The position numbers were made by a program, and so were the translations under genes. This document shows, one piece after another, positions 23,347-31,663 of a DNA stretch of 43,109 nucleotides; position 1 is the first letter of the stretch, and every line of letters starts with the position of its first letter. The notes below the pieces were generated by a model. The model saw only the letters and a program-made list of their open reading frames with translations, searched no databases and was not told the origin of the DNA. Source of the stretch: a virus. The stretch covers positions 1 to 43,109 of IMG/VR virus record IMGVR_UViG_3300041411_000409; one strand, given 5' to 3'.

Positions 23347-25371
23347 ATGAGTGATACAGTTATTCGTGATTTCTTAGTGTCCTTAGGTTTTTCTACAGAC
23401 AATGATGGCGCTAGAAAAATGGGAGATGCCCTTAAAGGGGTAGAGCTCAAAGCAACACTACTGCATAAAACATTATTGCTTCTTGCGACTGGGGCCGTTG
23501 TTGCTGTGGCTAAGACAGCTAGTGAGTTAGATAAGCTGTATTACTCATCTCAACGTATTGGCGCTTCTGCATCAAATATCAGAGCATACGGTGATGCAAT
23601 TTCTCAGATGGGTGGTAATTCCCAAAATGCTTTACAGTCGCTTGAGAATGTAGCGCAGAAGATGCGTAATTCACCTGGATATGAAGGCATGCTTACTGGA
23701 ATGGGTGTTGCTACCCGTGACGGTAACGGCCAGTTACGTGACCGCGTCGAAGTAATGAAAGACCTTTCACAAACAATGAAAGGCATGGATTACTACCAAG
23801 CAAATGCTTATGCCAGCTCATTGGGTATTGATGAAAACACCCTTATGGCCATGCGTGATGATAAGTTCATTGGCAATATGGAGAAGTATCAAAAGTTACG
23901 GCAGGACGTTGGTTTAACCGATGATCTAACTAAATCTGGTACAGAGTTCATGGTCCAGTTCCGTGACATTACGATGACGACTAAGGCAATTACTGAAGTT
24001 GTTGTAATGACCGCAGGGCAGGCACTGATACCCATTCTTAAGATGATTAATAACTTCTTGCGGAGTGCTATAGCCTGGTTCTCTGAATTAGATCCACGAT
24101 TTAAAGCAATTCTGGCCACGGGTCTAAAGTTTGCTTTACTCGCCGTTATCTTTGGTGGCTTTATTGGCACGATCGCTAAATTAGCCTCAGTGTTACCAAT
24201 GCTTAAAGGACTTTTATTCCTGATCAAGTCTTTACGTTTAGCCTTCTTAGCATCACCAATCGGTATTGTCTTGGCTTTAGCTGCTGCAATTGCTGCATTG
24301 TGGGATGACTACCAAACTTGGAAAAATGGCGGTGAAAGCCTTATTGATTGGTCTAAGTGGGAAAGCGGCATAGAGACAGCCATTAAACGTATTAAAGAGT
24401 TGGCCGAGCTTATAAAAAACCTCAAGGATAAAACTGTAGAGTTTGTGACCAAGGCAATTGATGATCCAGCTGGAACTGCAAAAGAAACGGCCGAGGCAGC
24501 TACCCAAGCAGCTAAAACTGGTGCAGCAGTTGTGGCGAGTGTGGCTAAGTCAACCGTGAGTACTATTAAGAAAAGCGTTTCTAAGAGTTATGGTTTTAGC
24601 TTTGGTAAAGATGTTGATCGATACATTCATGAGGCTGCTACAAAATATGGTCTTGATGAGAAGGTTTTACGTGGCTTCGTTAAAATGGAGGATGGTTGGA
24701 CTGGGAAAATGTCACCTACTGGAGCAATTGGTACTGGACAGTTTATTCAATCGACTTGGGATGGTTTGGCAAAAACTGCCGAAGGAAAAGAAATTGGTAT
24801 GACTAAAATTGGCAAAAGATTTCGCACTAAAAACGATCCTCGTTATGACAAGCATATTAATACTTTGGCAACAGGTCTATTGGCTAAACAGAATGCAGAT
24901 ATTCTCACGAAAAATGGGTTACCTATAACGGGAGAGAATCTTTACATGCTCCATAATATAGGACCTGGTGTTATACCAGCATTGAAAGGATCAAATGAGA
25001 TTTCGGCAAAAACTCTTAAAGCGATGCGTCAAAATGGCATGAAGAAAGGCATGACACCAAGTCAGTTCGTTAAGTTTCAAAAGGGTAGGTTTAACAAACA
25101 ATTCAATGTGGCAAATGCGGGGGAAAAGATTATTAATAGTGGTGACACTAAAATTAATAATTTCGGTCCACCTAATGGTAATCCAGATAAAACCCAAATC
25201 AACAATTCATCAAGTGCATCAGCCAGATCTGTAGTGATTCACCAAACATATAAGACTGATATGGTTCTTAATGGTGTTAGAGAGCCAATTGAGTCTGCAA
25301 ATGCAGTCAAAAAACAGCATGAAAATACAATGATTCTTATGGCTCACAACACTAAAAGTTTAATTGGTTAA
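23347..25371 (+). CDS. Tail tape measure protein with lytic transglycosylase domain
   Basis: The protein has 674 residues from the ATG at 23347 (MSDTVIRDFLVSLGF); a longer open frame to 23272 overlaps the chaperone extension and is rejected. The N-terminal half is helical, with hydrophobic segments (about 235-290) of the kind that insert in the inner membrane. An Ala/Lys-rich hinge follows (about 370-410). Residues 422-560 form an SLT-type transglycosylase domain (AATKYGLDEKVLRGFVKMED, Glu448 as likely catalyst, PTGAIGTGQFIQSTW). It sets tail length and cuts peptidoglycan locally during DNA entry. Its stop overlaps the stop of the reversed gene that follows. Confidence 0.87.
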   Translation: MSDTVIRDFLVSLGFSTDNDGARKMGDALKGVELKATLLHKTLLLLATGAVVAVAKTASELDKLYYSSQRIGASASNIRAYGDAISQMGGNSQNALQSLENVAQKMRNSPGYEGMLTGMGVATRDGNGQLRDRVEVMKDLSQTMKGMDYYQANAYASSLGIDENTLMAMRDDKFIGNMEKYQKLRQDVGLTDDLTKSGTEFMVQFRDITMTTKAITEVVVMTAGQALIPILKMINNFLRSAIAWFSELDPRFKAILATGLKFALLAVIFGGFIGTIAKLASVLPMLKGLLFLIKSLRLAFLASPIGIVLALAAAIAALWDDYQTWKNGGESLIDWSKWESGIETAIKRIKELAELIKNLKDKTVEFVTKAIDDPAGTAKETAEAATQAAKTGAAVVASVAKSTVSTIKKSVSKSYGFSFGKDVDRYIHEAATKYGLDEKVLRGFVKMEDGWTGKMSPTGAIGTGQFIQSTWDGLAKTAEGKEIGMTKIGKRFRTKNDPRYDKHINTLATGLLAKQNADILTKNGLPITGENLYMLHNIGPGVIPALKGSNEISAKTLKAMRQNGMKKGMTPSQFVKFQKGRFNKQFNVANAGEKIINSGDTKINNFGPPNGNPDKTQINNSSSASARSVVIHQTYKTDMVLNGVREPIESANAVKKQHENTMILMAHNTKSLIG

Positions 25372-25724
25372 TTAGCGTTAATATCGGACTGCAATTGTTG
25401 AGCTCGGTCTTTATTTAACTTAACTACGCAATTTGAATGGTTGTTCTTTTCCCCATGATAGTTACTGTATGCATCACAGTAACTATTTCGGTAAGTTAAC
25501 CAATCCTTTTGAGACTTGCTGAGTTCTTTTATAACATTAGGGTTGTAACTCATTTGTTCTTTGGAAAGATCAGTTAACTTTTTAAAATTGGTAGTTACTT
25601 TGGCAAATGATTCATCTTCATAACATTTGGCAATATCTACTGGATCATTAAAGTAAACTTCACAGTTTGCTAATGAACCCAAACTTAATAAAGATGTAGT
25701 AACAAACAAGATGATTTTTTTCAT
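25368..25724 (-). CDS. Secreted LprI/DUF1311-like protein (moron)
   Basis: The protein has 118 residues with a clear signal peptide (MKKIILFVTTSLLSLGSLA) and predicted cleavage before NCEVY. The mature part has the DUF1311 pattern: four Cys residues, then ELSKSQKDWLTYRNSYCDAY and NCVVKLNKDRAQQLQ. This is the family that includes the lysozyme inhibitor LprI. It would act in the periplasm. The gene runs against the tail operon and is the second of a two-gene unit, coupled by TAATG. Its 3' end meets the tape measure stop exactly. Lysozyme inhibition is inferred from the family only. Confidence 0.7.
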   Translation of the reverse strand: MKKIILFVTTSLLSLGSLANCEVYFNDPVDIAKCYEDESFAKVTTNFKKLTDLSKEQMSYNPNVIKELSKSQKDWLTYRNSYCDAYSNYHGEKNNHSNCVVKLNKDRAQQLQSDINAN

Positions 25725-26185
25725 TAATCTTTATTCCGAATAGTTGTAGTGATATTTAAAGTATCGCTTTGATTTTTACTGTCAGCAATACTTTCATGTT
25801 TCTTATAATCTTCTTCAGTAGGAATATATTCATGAGCTGCTTTTTCAGCCTCTTCAGTGAATTCATCTTTACTTGGGTTTGGGTCTGAATTTTCTTGTAA
25901 AGAGGTTTTTGATTTATCCTCTTTGGGATTGTCATCAGATATAGCTACGTAAGCTCCAAAAATGATTAAACCAATTATTAAATATAGAACAAATTTAAAT
26001 ATCCATTTGAGACAACCACCTTTAGTTGTATTGGGTGATTGATCAAAGACAGGATTATTTACTGAAAAGCTTTGTCCGCAATTCTTGCATGTAAATGTTG
26101 ATGTTAGTAGACCAGATTCGGTCGATTTATATCTTGTCTGCTTACTATTGCAGTAAGGACAATTAGGTCGTGTTGTCTGAGTCAC
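25724..26185 (-). CDS. Zinc-ribbon membrane protein (moron)
   Basis: The protein has 153 residues. An N-terminal zinc ribbon is formed by CPYC (Cys9, Cys12) and CKNC (Cys33, Cys36). One transmembrane helix follows at about 58-82, and then an acidic, low-complexity tail rich in Ser, Asp and Glu. This is a membrane-anchored zinc-ribbon architecture. Function is unknown. It is the first gene of the reversed unit inside the tail operon, with its own promoter upstream, and so is probably expressed in the lysogen. Confidence 0.6.
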   Translation of the reverse strand: MTQTTRPNCPYCNSKQTRYKSTESGLLTSTFTCKNCGQSFSVNNPVFDQSPNTTKGGCLKWIFKFVLYLIIGLIIFGAYVAISDDNPKEDKSKTSLQENSDPNPSKDEFTEEAEKAAHEYIPTEEDYKKHESIADSKNQSDTLNITTTIRNKD

Positions 26186-26227
26186 AATGTTAAACCTTTA
26201 TTTTAAAGTGATTTATGTTTAATCAAA

Positions 26228-26257
26228 ATTATATAGGTTTAGTTAAAGTATTGCTAA
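26228..26257 (-). promoter_or_regulatory. Moron promoter
   Basis: On the minus strand a perfect TATAAT (26228-26233) lies 43 bases upstream of the zinc-ribbon gene start. TTAGCA (26252-26257) is a weak -35 at 18 bases. The leader is AT-rich. An own promoter is what a lysogenic conversion gene needs. Confidence 0.55.
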
Positions 26258-26280
26258 GCTACATTTTTTGAAAACATACA

Positions 26281-26304
26281 AACCCACCAACTGGTGGGTT
26301 TTTT
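26281..26304 (+). terminator. Intrinsic terminator after the moron, before the baseplate genes
   Basis: AACCCACC (26281-26288), loop AACT and GGTGGGTT (26293-26300) are followed by TTTT. Late transcription from the tape measure would have to pass it by antitermination. Confidence 0.75.
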
Positions 26305-26321
26305 AATGCCTGGAGAAAAGC

Positions 26322-26915
26322 ATGGCACTTACCGAAACAGTGGGGTCACTCTTGTTTGGTGGCCACCGTTCAATTATGGGTTTGTTTGCTGATGTGGTGA
26401 TTGAAGAAAACCATTCTGATGAGCTTGTAATTACTGAGCATCCAGTTGAAAAGGGTTCACCGATTTCTGACCACTGCTATAAAGCACCGCCCGAAGTAAC
26501 AATGAAAATTGGTTGGTCCGAGAGTGCTGGAAGAATGAATGGCCTTATTGGTAATACATTTATCGGTTCTGATTTGTCTCTTTTAGGGATCTACCAAGGC
26601 TTGCAGGAGCTACAAGGCAAGCGGCTTATCATCTCAACAGGTAAGCGTCTCTATACAGACATGCTCATCAAGTCTTTAAAGAACGTCACGGATGAGACTT
26701 CAGAAAATGCATTGATGATCGATATTGTTTTTAAGAAAGTGTTTATTGTTTCTACTAAAGAAACACTGGTCTCGATCACTGATCAGAAGAATCCAGAAGT
26801 TACCTCTGATGTGGTGGATACAGGCACTAAACAGCCGAAAGAGGTAGATAAATCATTTATTGGTTCATTAACTGGCTTAGGTCAAGCTGGTGGCGCATAC
26901 AAATGGGGTTTTTAA
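26322..26915 (+). CDS. Baseplate/tail protein, Dit-like
   Basis: The protein has 197 residues. It has the opening MGLFADVVIEENHSDELVIT, then EHPVEKGSPISDHCYKAPPE, typical of the phage tail protein that follows the tape measure in this myovirus group. The C-terminal part is rich in Lys and Gly. It probably forms a ring at the distal tube end. Confidence 0.68.
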   Translation: MALTETVGSLLFGGHRSIMGLFADVVIEENHSDELVITEHPVEKGSPISDHCYKAPPEVTMKIGWSESAGRMNGLIGNTFIGSDLSLLGIYQGLQELQGKRLIISTGKRLYTDMLIKSLKNVTDETSENALMIDIVFKKVFIVSTKETLVSITDQKNPEVTSDVVDTGTKQPKEVDKSFIGSLTGLGQAGGAYKWGF

Positions 26916-26916
26916 C

Positions 26917-27210
26917 ATGGCTTTGTATGAAATCCCTTTGCTCGATCGGAACCAAAAGTTTTTTATCAAACTCAACAAGGTGAATTACCAACTCAAACTT
27001 ATTTACCGCAAACGATGGTACCTAGATATTTATCAAGCTAATGCTGAACCGGTTGCCTTAGGCATTCCTTTGGTTTCAGGTATCGATATTTTAAGCCCAT
27101 TTAGTCATGTAATTAACGGTTCTATGTACGTTCAAAACCTCAATGAAGATGAGAGCCAATCATTTAATGACTTAGGTACCAACATAAAACTTTATTGGCA
27201 GGATCCTTAA
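26917..27210 (+). CDS. Baseplate plug protein
   Basis: The protein has 97 residues from the ATG at 26917 (MALYEIPLLDRNQKF); an earlier in-frame ATG at 26890 lies inside the previous gene. The sequence QLKLIYRKRWYLDIYQANAE and the Pro/Gly-rich part GIPLVSGIDILSPF match small baseplate plug proteins. The gene lies two bases after its neighbour's stop and abuts the hub gene. Confidence 0.65.
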   Translation: MALYEIPLLDRNQKFFIKLNKVNYQLKLIYRKRWYLDIYQANAEPVALGIPLVSGIDILSPFSHVINGSMYVQNLNEDESQSFNDLGTNIKLYWQDP

Positions 27211-28170
27211 ATGAGTGAACAATGGAAGCGAAATTGCAGGCTAACCGTTCAACTTAAATATGGTGAGCCCGAGGCATTAGATTTATCAGAAATGCGGATT
27301 GTTTTTCGAATTAATCAACCTACAGCTGAAACCCCAAAAGCAGCCGAGTTTTATATCTACAACTTATCAGTCGATACCATGAATCGACTTGCCGGCGAGA
27401 ATAATTCTAACGTTGGTGCCATGGTCACTTTCGAGGCTGGTTACGGTGATGAGTTGGCCACAATTTTTAAAGGTTCAACATTCCAATATCGCCGTGGCCG
27501 TGAAAGCCCAACTGATACCTTTTTGTGCATTCTGGCTCAGTCTGGTGATAAAGCTAAAAATTATGCGTTGGTCAATAAAACTATTGCAGCTGGTACCACA
27601 GTTGATCAGGTCAAAAATGAACTTGCAAAAGAGTATCAAGCCAATGGCGTGGAAACTGGTGAACTGCCCGAATTGAGTGATCAAAAATATGTTCGTGGCA
27701 AAGTGATGTTTGGTTCATTAGACGATCAGATCCGCCAGTTTTGCAAAGACACAAACACCGAGTACTTCATTGACGATGAATATTTATTCATGGTGGGTAT
27801 CAGTAGTTACTTATTAGATTCAGTTTTTGAAATGGATGCCAATTCGGGAATGATTGGAATGCCTCAGCTTACTACAGAGGGGCTAATGGTTAATTGCTTG
27901 CTCAATCCTCAATTGCGCCGTGGTGGACGCATCCATGTTGATACTACAAGTATTCAAACTCAGGCCTTTGATATTGATTACCAGACTCAAGGCCAAGACC
28001 AGGCACAAAAGGACCTTAAAACAGCTGGCGGCATTAATGGTATTTACATCATTAAAGCGGTCGAGCATTACGGAGATACACGCGGCGATGATTGGTATAC
28101 AAGTCTTGTTGCCGTTGGCCAAGGTGCAGTAGTTCCTAAATCTGGTATTACAATTATGGCGGTGGATTAA
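27211..28170 (+). CDS. Baseplate hub protein (gp27-like)
   Basis: The protein has 319 residues and is beta-rich. The segments IVFRINQPTAETPKAAEFYI, YNLSVDTMNRL and FEAGYGDELATIFKGSTFQY are typical of the hub protein that carries the spike. A C-terminal part includes NGIYIIKAVEHYGDTRGDDW. It is followed by the spike gene. Confidence 0.7.
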   Translation: MSEQWKRNCRLTVQLKYGEPEALDLSEMRIVFRINQPTAETPKAAEFYIYNLSVDTMNRLAGENNSNVGAMVTFEAGYGDELATIFKGSTFQYRRGRESPTDTFLCILAQSGDKAKNYALVNKTIAAGTTVDQVKNELAKEYQANGVETGELPELSDQKYVRGKVMFGSLDDQIRQFCKDTNTEYFIDDEYLFMVGISSYLLDSVFEMDANSGMIGMPQLTTEGLMVNCLLNPQLRRGGRIHVDTTSIQTQAFDIDYQTQGQDQAQKDLKTAGGINGIYIIKAVEHYGDTRGDDWYTSLVAVGQGAVVPKSGITIMAVD

Positions 28171-28171
28171 T

Positions 28172-28834
28172 ATGGCTTTAAGTAATAACGAAAGATCGCC
28201 TCATTTGCTTAATACGGTCAATGACGCGATCAAAGCTGCTTTGGCCGTAGTGTGGACCAATCTTCCTTGCATTGTTGAATCCTATGACGATGATGCTCAA
28301 ACAGTATCTGTTACTCCAGCTATTCAAATACCAGTCATGCGTGAAGATGGTTCAATGGAATTAGTGGATCTACCATTAATACCAGATGTGCCAGTGTGCT
28401 GGCCGAAAGCTGGAGGCTTTGCTTTAACATTTCCAGTTAAGCAGGGTGATGAGTGTTTAGTGCATTTTTCTTCACGCTGCATAGATCTTTGGTGGCAAAA
28501 CGGTGGAATCCAGCCACCATTTGAAAACCGTAAACATGATCTATCTGATGGCTTCGCTACCTTTGCGCCGCAATCTCAACCTAAACGTTTAAAGAATGTG
28601 GCCACTGATGCAGCAGAATTAAGAAATGATGCTGGTAATGCCAAGATCCGTATTAATGATGCTGGAGAGTTGGAGTTTTTAGGTACCAAAGCTACTTTTA
28701 ATTGCCCAGTTGAAATGAAGGATGGATTAGGCGTCTTAGGGGCATTAAAAAATAACGATGTGGATGTTGGATCTGGTCACGGCCATACGAAAGTACAACC
28801 GGGTAATGGTGAGTCTGGTCCACCGAAACCATAA
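28172..28834 (+). CDS. Gp138-like membrane-puncturing spike protein
   Basis: The protein has 220 residues. The N-terminal OB-like domain (about 20-125) shows VVWTNLPCIVESYDDDAQTV, PDVPVCWPKAGGFALTFPVK and LVHFSSRCIDLWWQNGG, matching the Gp138 N-terminal domain. The rest is a repetitive beta-helix-like tip ending in GSGHGHTKVQPGNG, where HGH could bind iron as in other spike tips. It pierces the outer membrane on contraction. Confidence 0.8.
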   Translation: MALSNNERSPHLLNTVNDAIKAALAVVWTNLPCIVESYDDDAQTVSVTPAIQIPVMREDGSMELVDLPLIPDVPVCWPKAGGFALTFPVKQGDECLVHFSSRCIDLWWQNGGIQPPFENRKHDLSDGFATFAPQSQPKRLKNVATDAAELRNDAGNAKIRINDAGELEFLGTKATFNCPVEMKDGLGVLGALKNNDVDVGSGHGHTKVQPGNGESGPPKP

Positions 28835-28845
28835 ATGAATGAGGG

Positions 28846-28868
28846 GTCGCTGAAAGGCGGCTTTTTTT
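28846..28868 (+). terminator. Intrinsic terminator between spike and wedge genes
   Basis: GTCGC (28846-28850) and GCGGC (28857-28861), with one G-U pair, are followed by seven Ts directly before the next ATG. The T-run takes the place of a normal ribosome site there, so the start of the next gene may be weak. Confidence 0.6.
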
Positions 28869-29222
28869 ATGCGCTATAGAAAGCTAGATGAAGATGGGGA
28901 TTATAGCTTTGGCCAAGGCCAAAATAATTTCCATATAAATACACCTGAGGGTGTGGCGCAGGCGGTAATGACGCGTCTTAAGTTTTGGGTGGGTGAATGG
29001 TTTGCCGATACCTCAGATGGTACGGGGTGGACAACAGACGTTTTAGGAAAATTTACCGATCACCTATTTGAGCTCATGATTCGCCAGCGCATTTTAGGCA
29101 CGCCAGGTGTACTCAGAATTGATTCATTTGATAGTCAATTTGATGGCGATACACGTAAGTTATCCATTCAATCGAGTATCACCACCATTTACGGTTCAGC
29201 CAATTTGCAAGGGGAGATTTAA
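28869..29222 (+). CDS. Baseplate wedge protein (gpW/gp25-like)
   Basis: The protein has 117 residues. The pattern YRKLDEDGDYSFGQGQNNF, TPEGVAQAVMTRLKFWVGEW and MIRQRILGTPGVLRIDSF fits gp25-like baseplate proteins, which start sheath polymerisation. The lysozyme-like name of the family does not imply activity. It lies directly before baseplate J, as expected. Confidence 0.75.
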   Translation: MRYRKLDEDGDYSFGQGQNNFHINTPEGVAQAVMTRLKFWVGEWFADTSDGTGWTTDVLGKFTDHLFELMIRQRILGTPGVLRIDSFDSQFDGDTRKLSIQSSITTIYGSANLQGEI

Positions 29223-29224
29223 AG

Positions 29225-30409
29225 ATGGCATTAACTAGCATAGCCCCTGTAATTAATCAGTATGGTGCTACAGCTGCAACGTATAGTGAAGTAGTTGAGT
29301 ATCTAAAGGAAAAGTACCGGGAAATTTATGGCCAAGATGTTTATTTGGAAAATGACAGTCAGGACGGTCAGTGGATTGGTGTTATTGCTCGTGTCATTGC
29401 AGACTGCAATGCTGAAGTTATAAATGCTTATAACTCTATGTCGCCGAGTACTGCCGATACGGATGCGCTTTCTCGGAACGTAAAGATTAACGGTATTCGA
29501 CGAGCAGTGGCTACAAAATCCAGTGTGTCAGTTGTTCTGGTTGGTGTTGCCGGCACGATCATAAATAATGGAATTGTGAGTGACAAAAATAATAATCGTT
29601 GGTTATTGCCGGCACAAATTATTATCCCAGCTGAAGGGGAAATTGTTGTATCTGCTGTAGCTGAAAAAGCGGGAGCAATTCTAGCGCTACCAAACGCTAT
29701 TACTACTATTTCAACACCTACACGTGGTTGGCAATCTGTAAATAATCCTCAGGCGTCCACCTTAGGTGCTCCAGTCGAAAGCAATACTAAATTACGTCAA
29801 CGCCAAGCTTTATCAACGGCTATTCCTTCTCGTTCTTATACAGAGGGGATTTTAGGAGCTCTATTTAGCCTTGATGGTGTTAGCCGGTGTAAGGTTTATG
29901 AAAATCAGAAATCTTTTAATGATCCGCTTGGCTTGCCGCCGAATTCTTTGGCCGTTGTGGTAGCTGGTGGAGATGATCAACTGATTGCTGAGACGATTCG
30001 TGTAAAAAAGGCACCCGGTTGTGATCTGTTCGGAAATACAACTGTGATTCGCCCAACAGTTTACGGTGATCCCGTATCTATCGAATACTGGCGACCTATT
30101 CAGAAGTCTATTGGCATCCGTTTTGAATTAACGACTAATTCAGATTACACGGTAGATATTGGGGAGCAAATAAAGAGCGCTTCAGCTGATTACATTAACC
30201 AGCTCGATATCGGGGACCGTATCGCAATTAATAAGCTGTATGTACCAGCAGGCTTATACGGCGCATTAGATGCAAGGTCTTATGAAATTGAAAGTCTTCA
30301 ATTAACTGTAGATGGTGTACCGGTAGAAGGTGATTACACATTAGCTTTTAACGCCGTAGCCTATTGTGATTCAGACAATATCGAGATCAGTGTTGCTGGA
30401 GGTGGTTAA
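29225..30409 (+). CDS. Baseplate J-like protein
   Basis: The protein has 394 residues. It carries the baseplate J pattern: YLKEKYREIYGQDVYLENDS, QDGQWIGVIARVIADCNAEV, the GTIINNG and IIPAEGEIVVSAVAEKAGAI repeats, and the C-terminal LDIGDRIAINKLY. It forms the wedge ring around the hub. Its last base is the first base of the next gene's start. Confidence 0.87.
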   Translation: MALTSIAPVINQYGATAATYSEVVEYLKEKYREIYGQDVYLENDSQDGQWIGVIARVIADCNAEVINAYNSMSPSTADTDALSRNVKINGIRRAVATKSSVSVVLVGVAGTIINNGIVSDKNNNRWLLPAQIIIPAEGEIVVSAVAEKAGAILALPNAITTISTPTRGWQSVNNPQASTLGAPVESNTKLRQRQALSTAIPSRSYTEGILGALFSLDGVSRCKVYENQKSFNDPLGLPPNSLAVVVAGGDDQLIAETIRVKKAPGCDLFGNTTVIRPTVYGDPVSIEYWRPIQKSIGIRFELTTNSDYTVDIGEQIKSASADYINQLDIGDRIAINKLYVPAGLYGALDARSYEIESLQLTVDGVPVEGDYTLAFNAVAYCDSDNIEISVAGGG

Positions 30410-30999
30410 TGCAAACAGATGATTACTTGAATCTGATCATTAATGAACACCGATCTAAACCAAACTTTAATGAGACGGTCAAAGTATCGATTGAGCCGAT
30501 TATTGATTGCATGAACGTGCTGCAAAGCATGAATGAGAAGTTTGATTTAGATACAGCAAGCGGGGATCAATTAAATATTTTGGCTGAATGGGTAGGAGCT
30601 CCAACAGTAGTACCTGACATTGTGCCACTTCCTTTCTTTGGCTTTGATGGGCAACCAGAGTCATTAACATTTGGTGAGATAGATGATCCTGATATTGGCG
30701 GATTTTGGCGTGAATCAGGTGTTAGTAGCTATCGAGGCCAAAGTATCCCACCTCAAAAATTACCGTCTGTTGTGAAAGCAAAAATCTTGCTTAATAACTG
30801 CGATTGCACACTCGATGAAGCATTTGAAATCTGCAAGTTGTTGACTGATGCGCCTTTCAAATTAAAGGACAACAGAGATATGACAGTTATCTTTGAATTC
30901 CTTGCTGAGTTTCAACCCATAGATAAAGAACTAGTTCGCTTGTTATTTCCATTGCCAAGCGGAGTTGAGCTAATTTTTTCGGATGAAGTAGATGGATAA
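30409..30999 (+). CDS. DUF2612 baseplate protein (gpI-like)
   Basis: The protein has 196 residues. NFNETVKVSIEPIIDCMNVL, DTASGDQLNILAEWVGAP and YRGQSIPPQKLPSVVKAKIL fit DUF2612. It links the wedge to the tail fibre. It overlaps the tail fibre gene by eight bases. Confidence 0.75.
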   Translation: MQTDDYLNLIINEHRSKPNFNETVKVSIEPIIDCMNVLQSMNEKFDLDTASGDQLNILAEWVGAPTVVPDIVPLPFFGFDGQPESLTFGEIDDPDIGGFWRESGVSSYRGQSIPPQKLPSVVKAKILLNNCDCTLDEAFEICKLLTDAPFKLKDNRDMTVIFEFLAEFQPIDKELVRLLFPLPSGVELIFSDEVDG

Positions 31000-31600
31000 G
31001 TTAGAAGAATTTAGCCTTAATGGGCCAAAAAATACCGATGGGTTAACTCTATTGAGTGGCTTCCCATCAAATAAAAAGCCAGCTCGACAATGGTTTAACT
31101 GGTTGTTCAATTCACTTACCAAAAAGATCAATGAAATTATTGATGGAAAGTTGGATGCAGAGGCTAATGCTGTTTCAGCTGACAAATTAAAAACCGGTCG
31201 GACTATTACGTTCACGGGAGTAATTCAAGGAAGTGGGGATTTTGACGGCTCTGAAGACATCACAATCAATACTAAAGGTGGTGGAACCTTAGGCGAGAAA
31301 GCAATCGCGATTATCCGTCTAAACGGAGCAAGTTTCGATTTAGTTAAAAGCCGTGGCTTTGCTTCAGTGACAAATGAAGGTGGTGGTCAGATTGAGTTTA
31401 CTTTAAGTGCTGAAGCACCTGATTTGGATTATGGACTTGTGTGTACAGGGACGAGCAATCGTGCGGATGCTGTAAGCTTGCAAGAGCGAGAAGACTTTGT
31501 CAGGACAAAAACAAAATTTCGCTTAACGGGAGCGTTCGGTGGGGATAATGCTCCAGGTGCATACACTCCCAAGATTTGTACAGTAGTCGTCTATTACTAA
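30992..31600 (+). CDS. Short tail fibre protein
   Basis: The protein has 202 residues. It begins with a baseplate-attachment-like part (KPARQWFNWLFNSLTKKINE) followed by the fibre repeat motif ADKLKTGRTITFTG and GSGDFDGSEDITI, and ends in a beta-rich C-terminal domain. It is short for a fibre, so it may be an adaptor for the large tailspike that follows. A terminator comes directly after. Confidence 0.6.
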   Translation: MDKLEEFSLNGPKNTDGLTLLSGFPSNKKPARQWFNWLFNSLTKKINEIIDGKLDAEANAVSADKLKTGRTITFTGVIQGSGDFDGSEDITINTKGGGTLGEKAIAIIRLNGASFDLVKSRGFASVTNEGGGQIEFTLSAEAPDLDYGLVCTGTSNRADAVSLQEREDFVRTKTKFRLTGAFGGDNAPGAYTPKICTVVVYY

Positions 31601-31621
31601 TCTGATTTTATAAATTTTATG

Positions 31622-31642
31622 ACCGCCTTCAGGCGGTTTTTT
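31622..31642 (+). terminator. Intrinsic terminator before the tailspike
   Basis: ACCGCC (31622-31627), loop TTCA and GGCGGT (31632-31637) are followed by a T-run. It matches the other late terminators in form. Confidence 0.75.
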
Positions 31643-31663
31643 GTTGCGTGGAGATCCTAAAAG

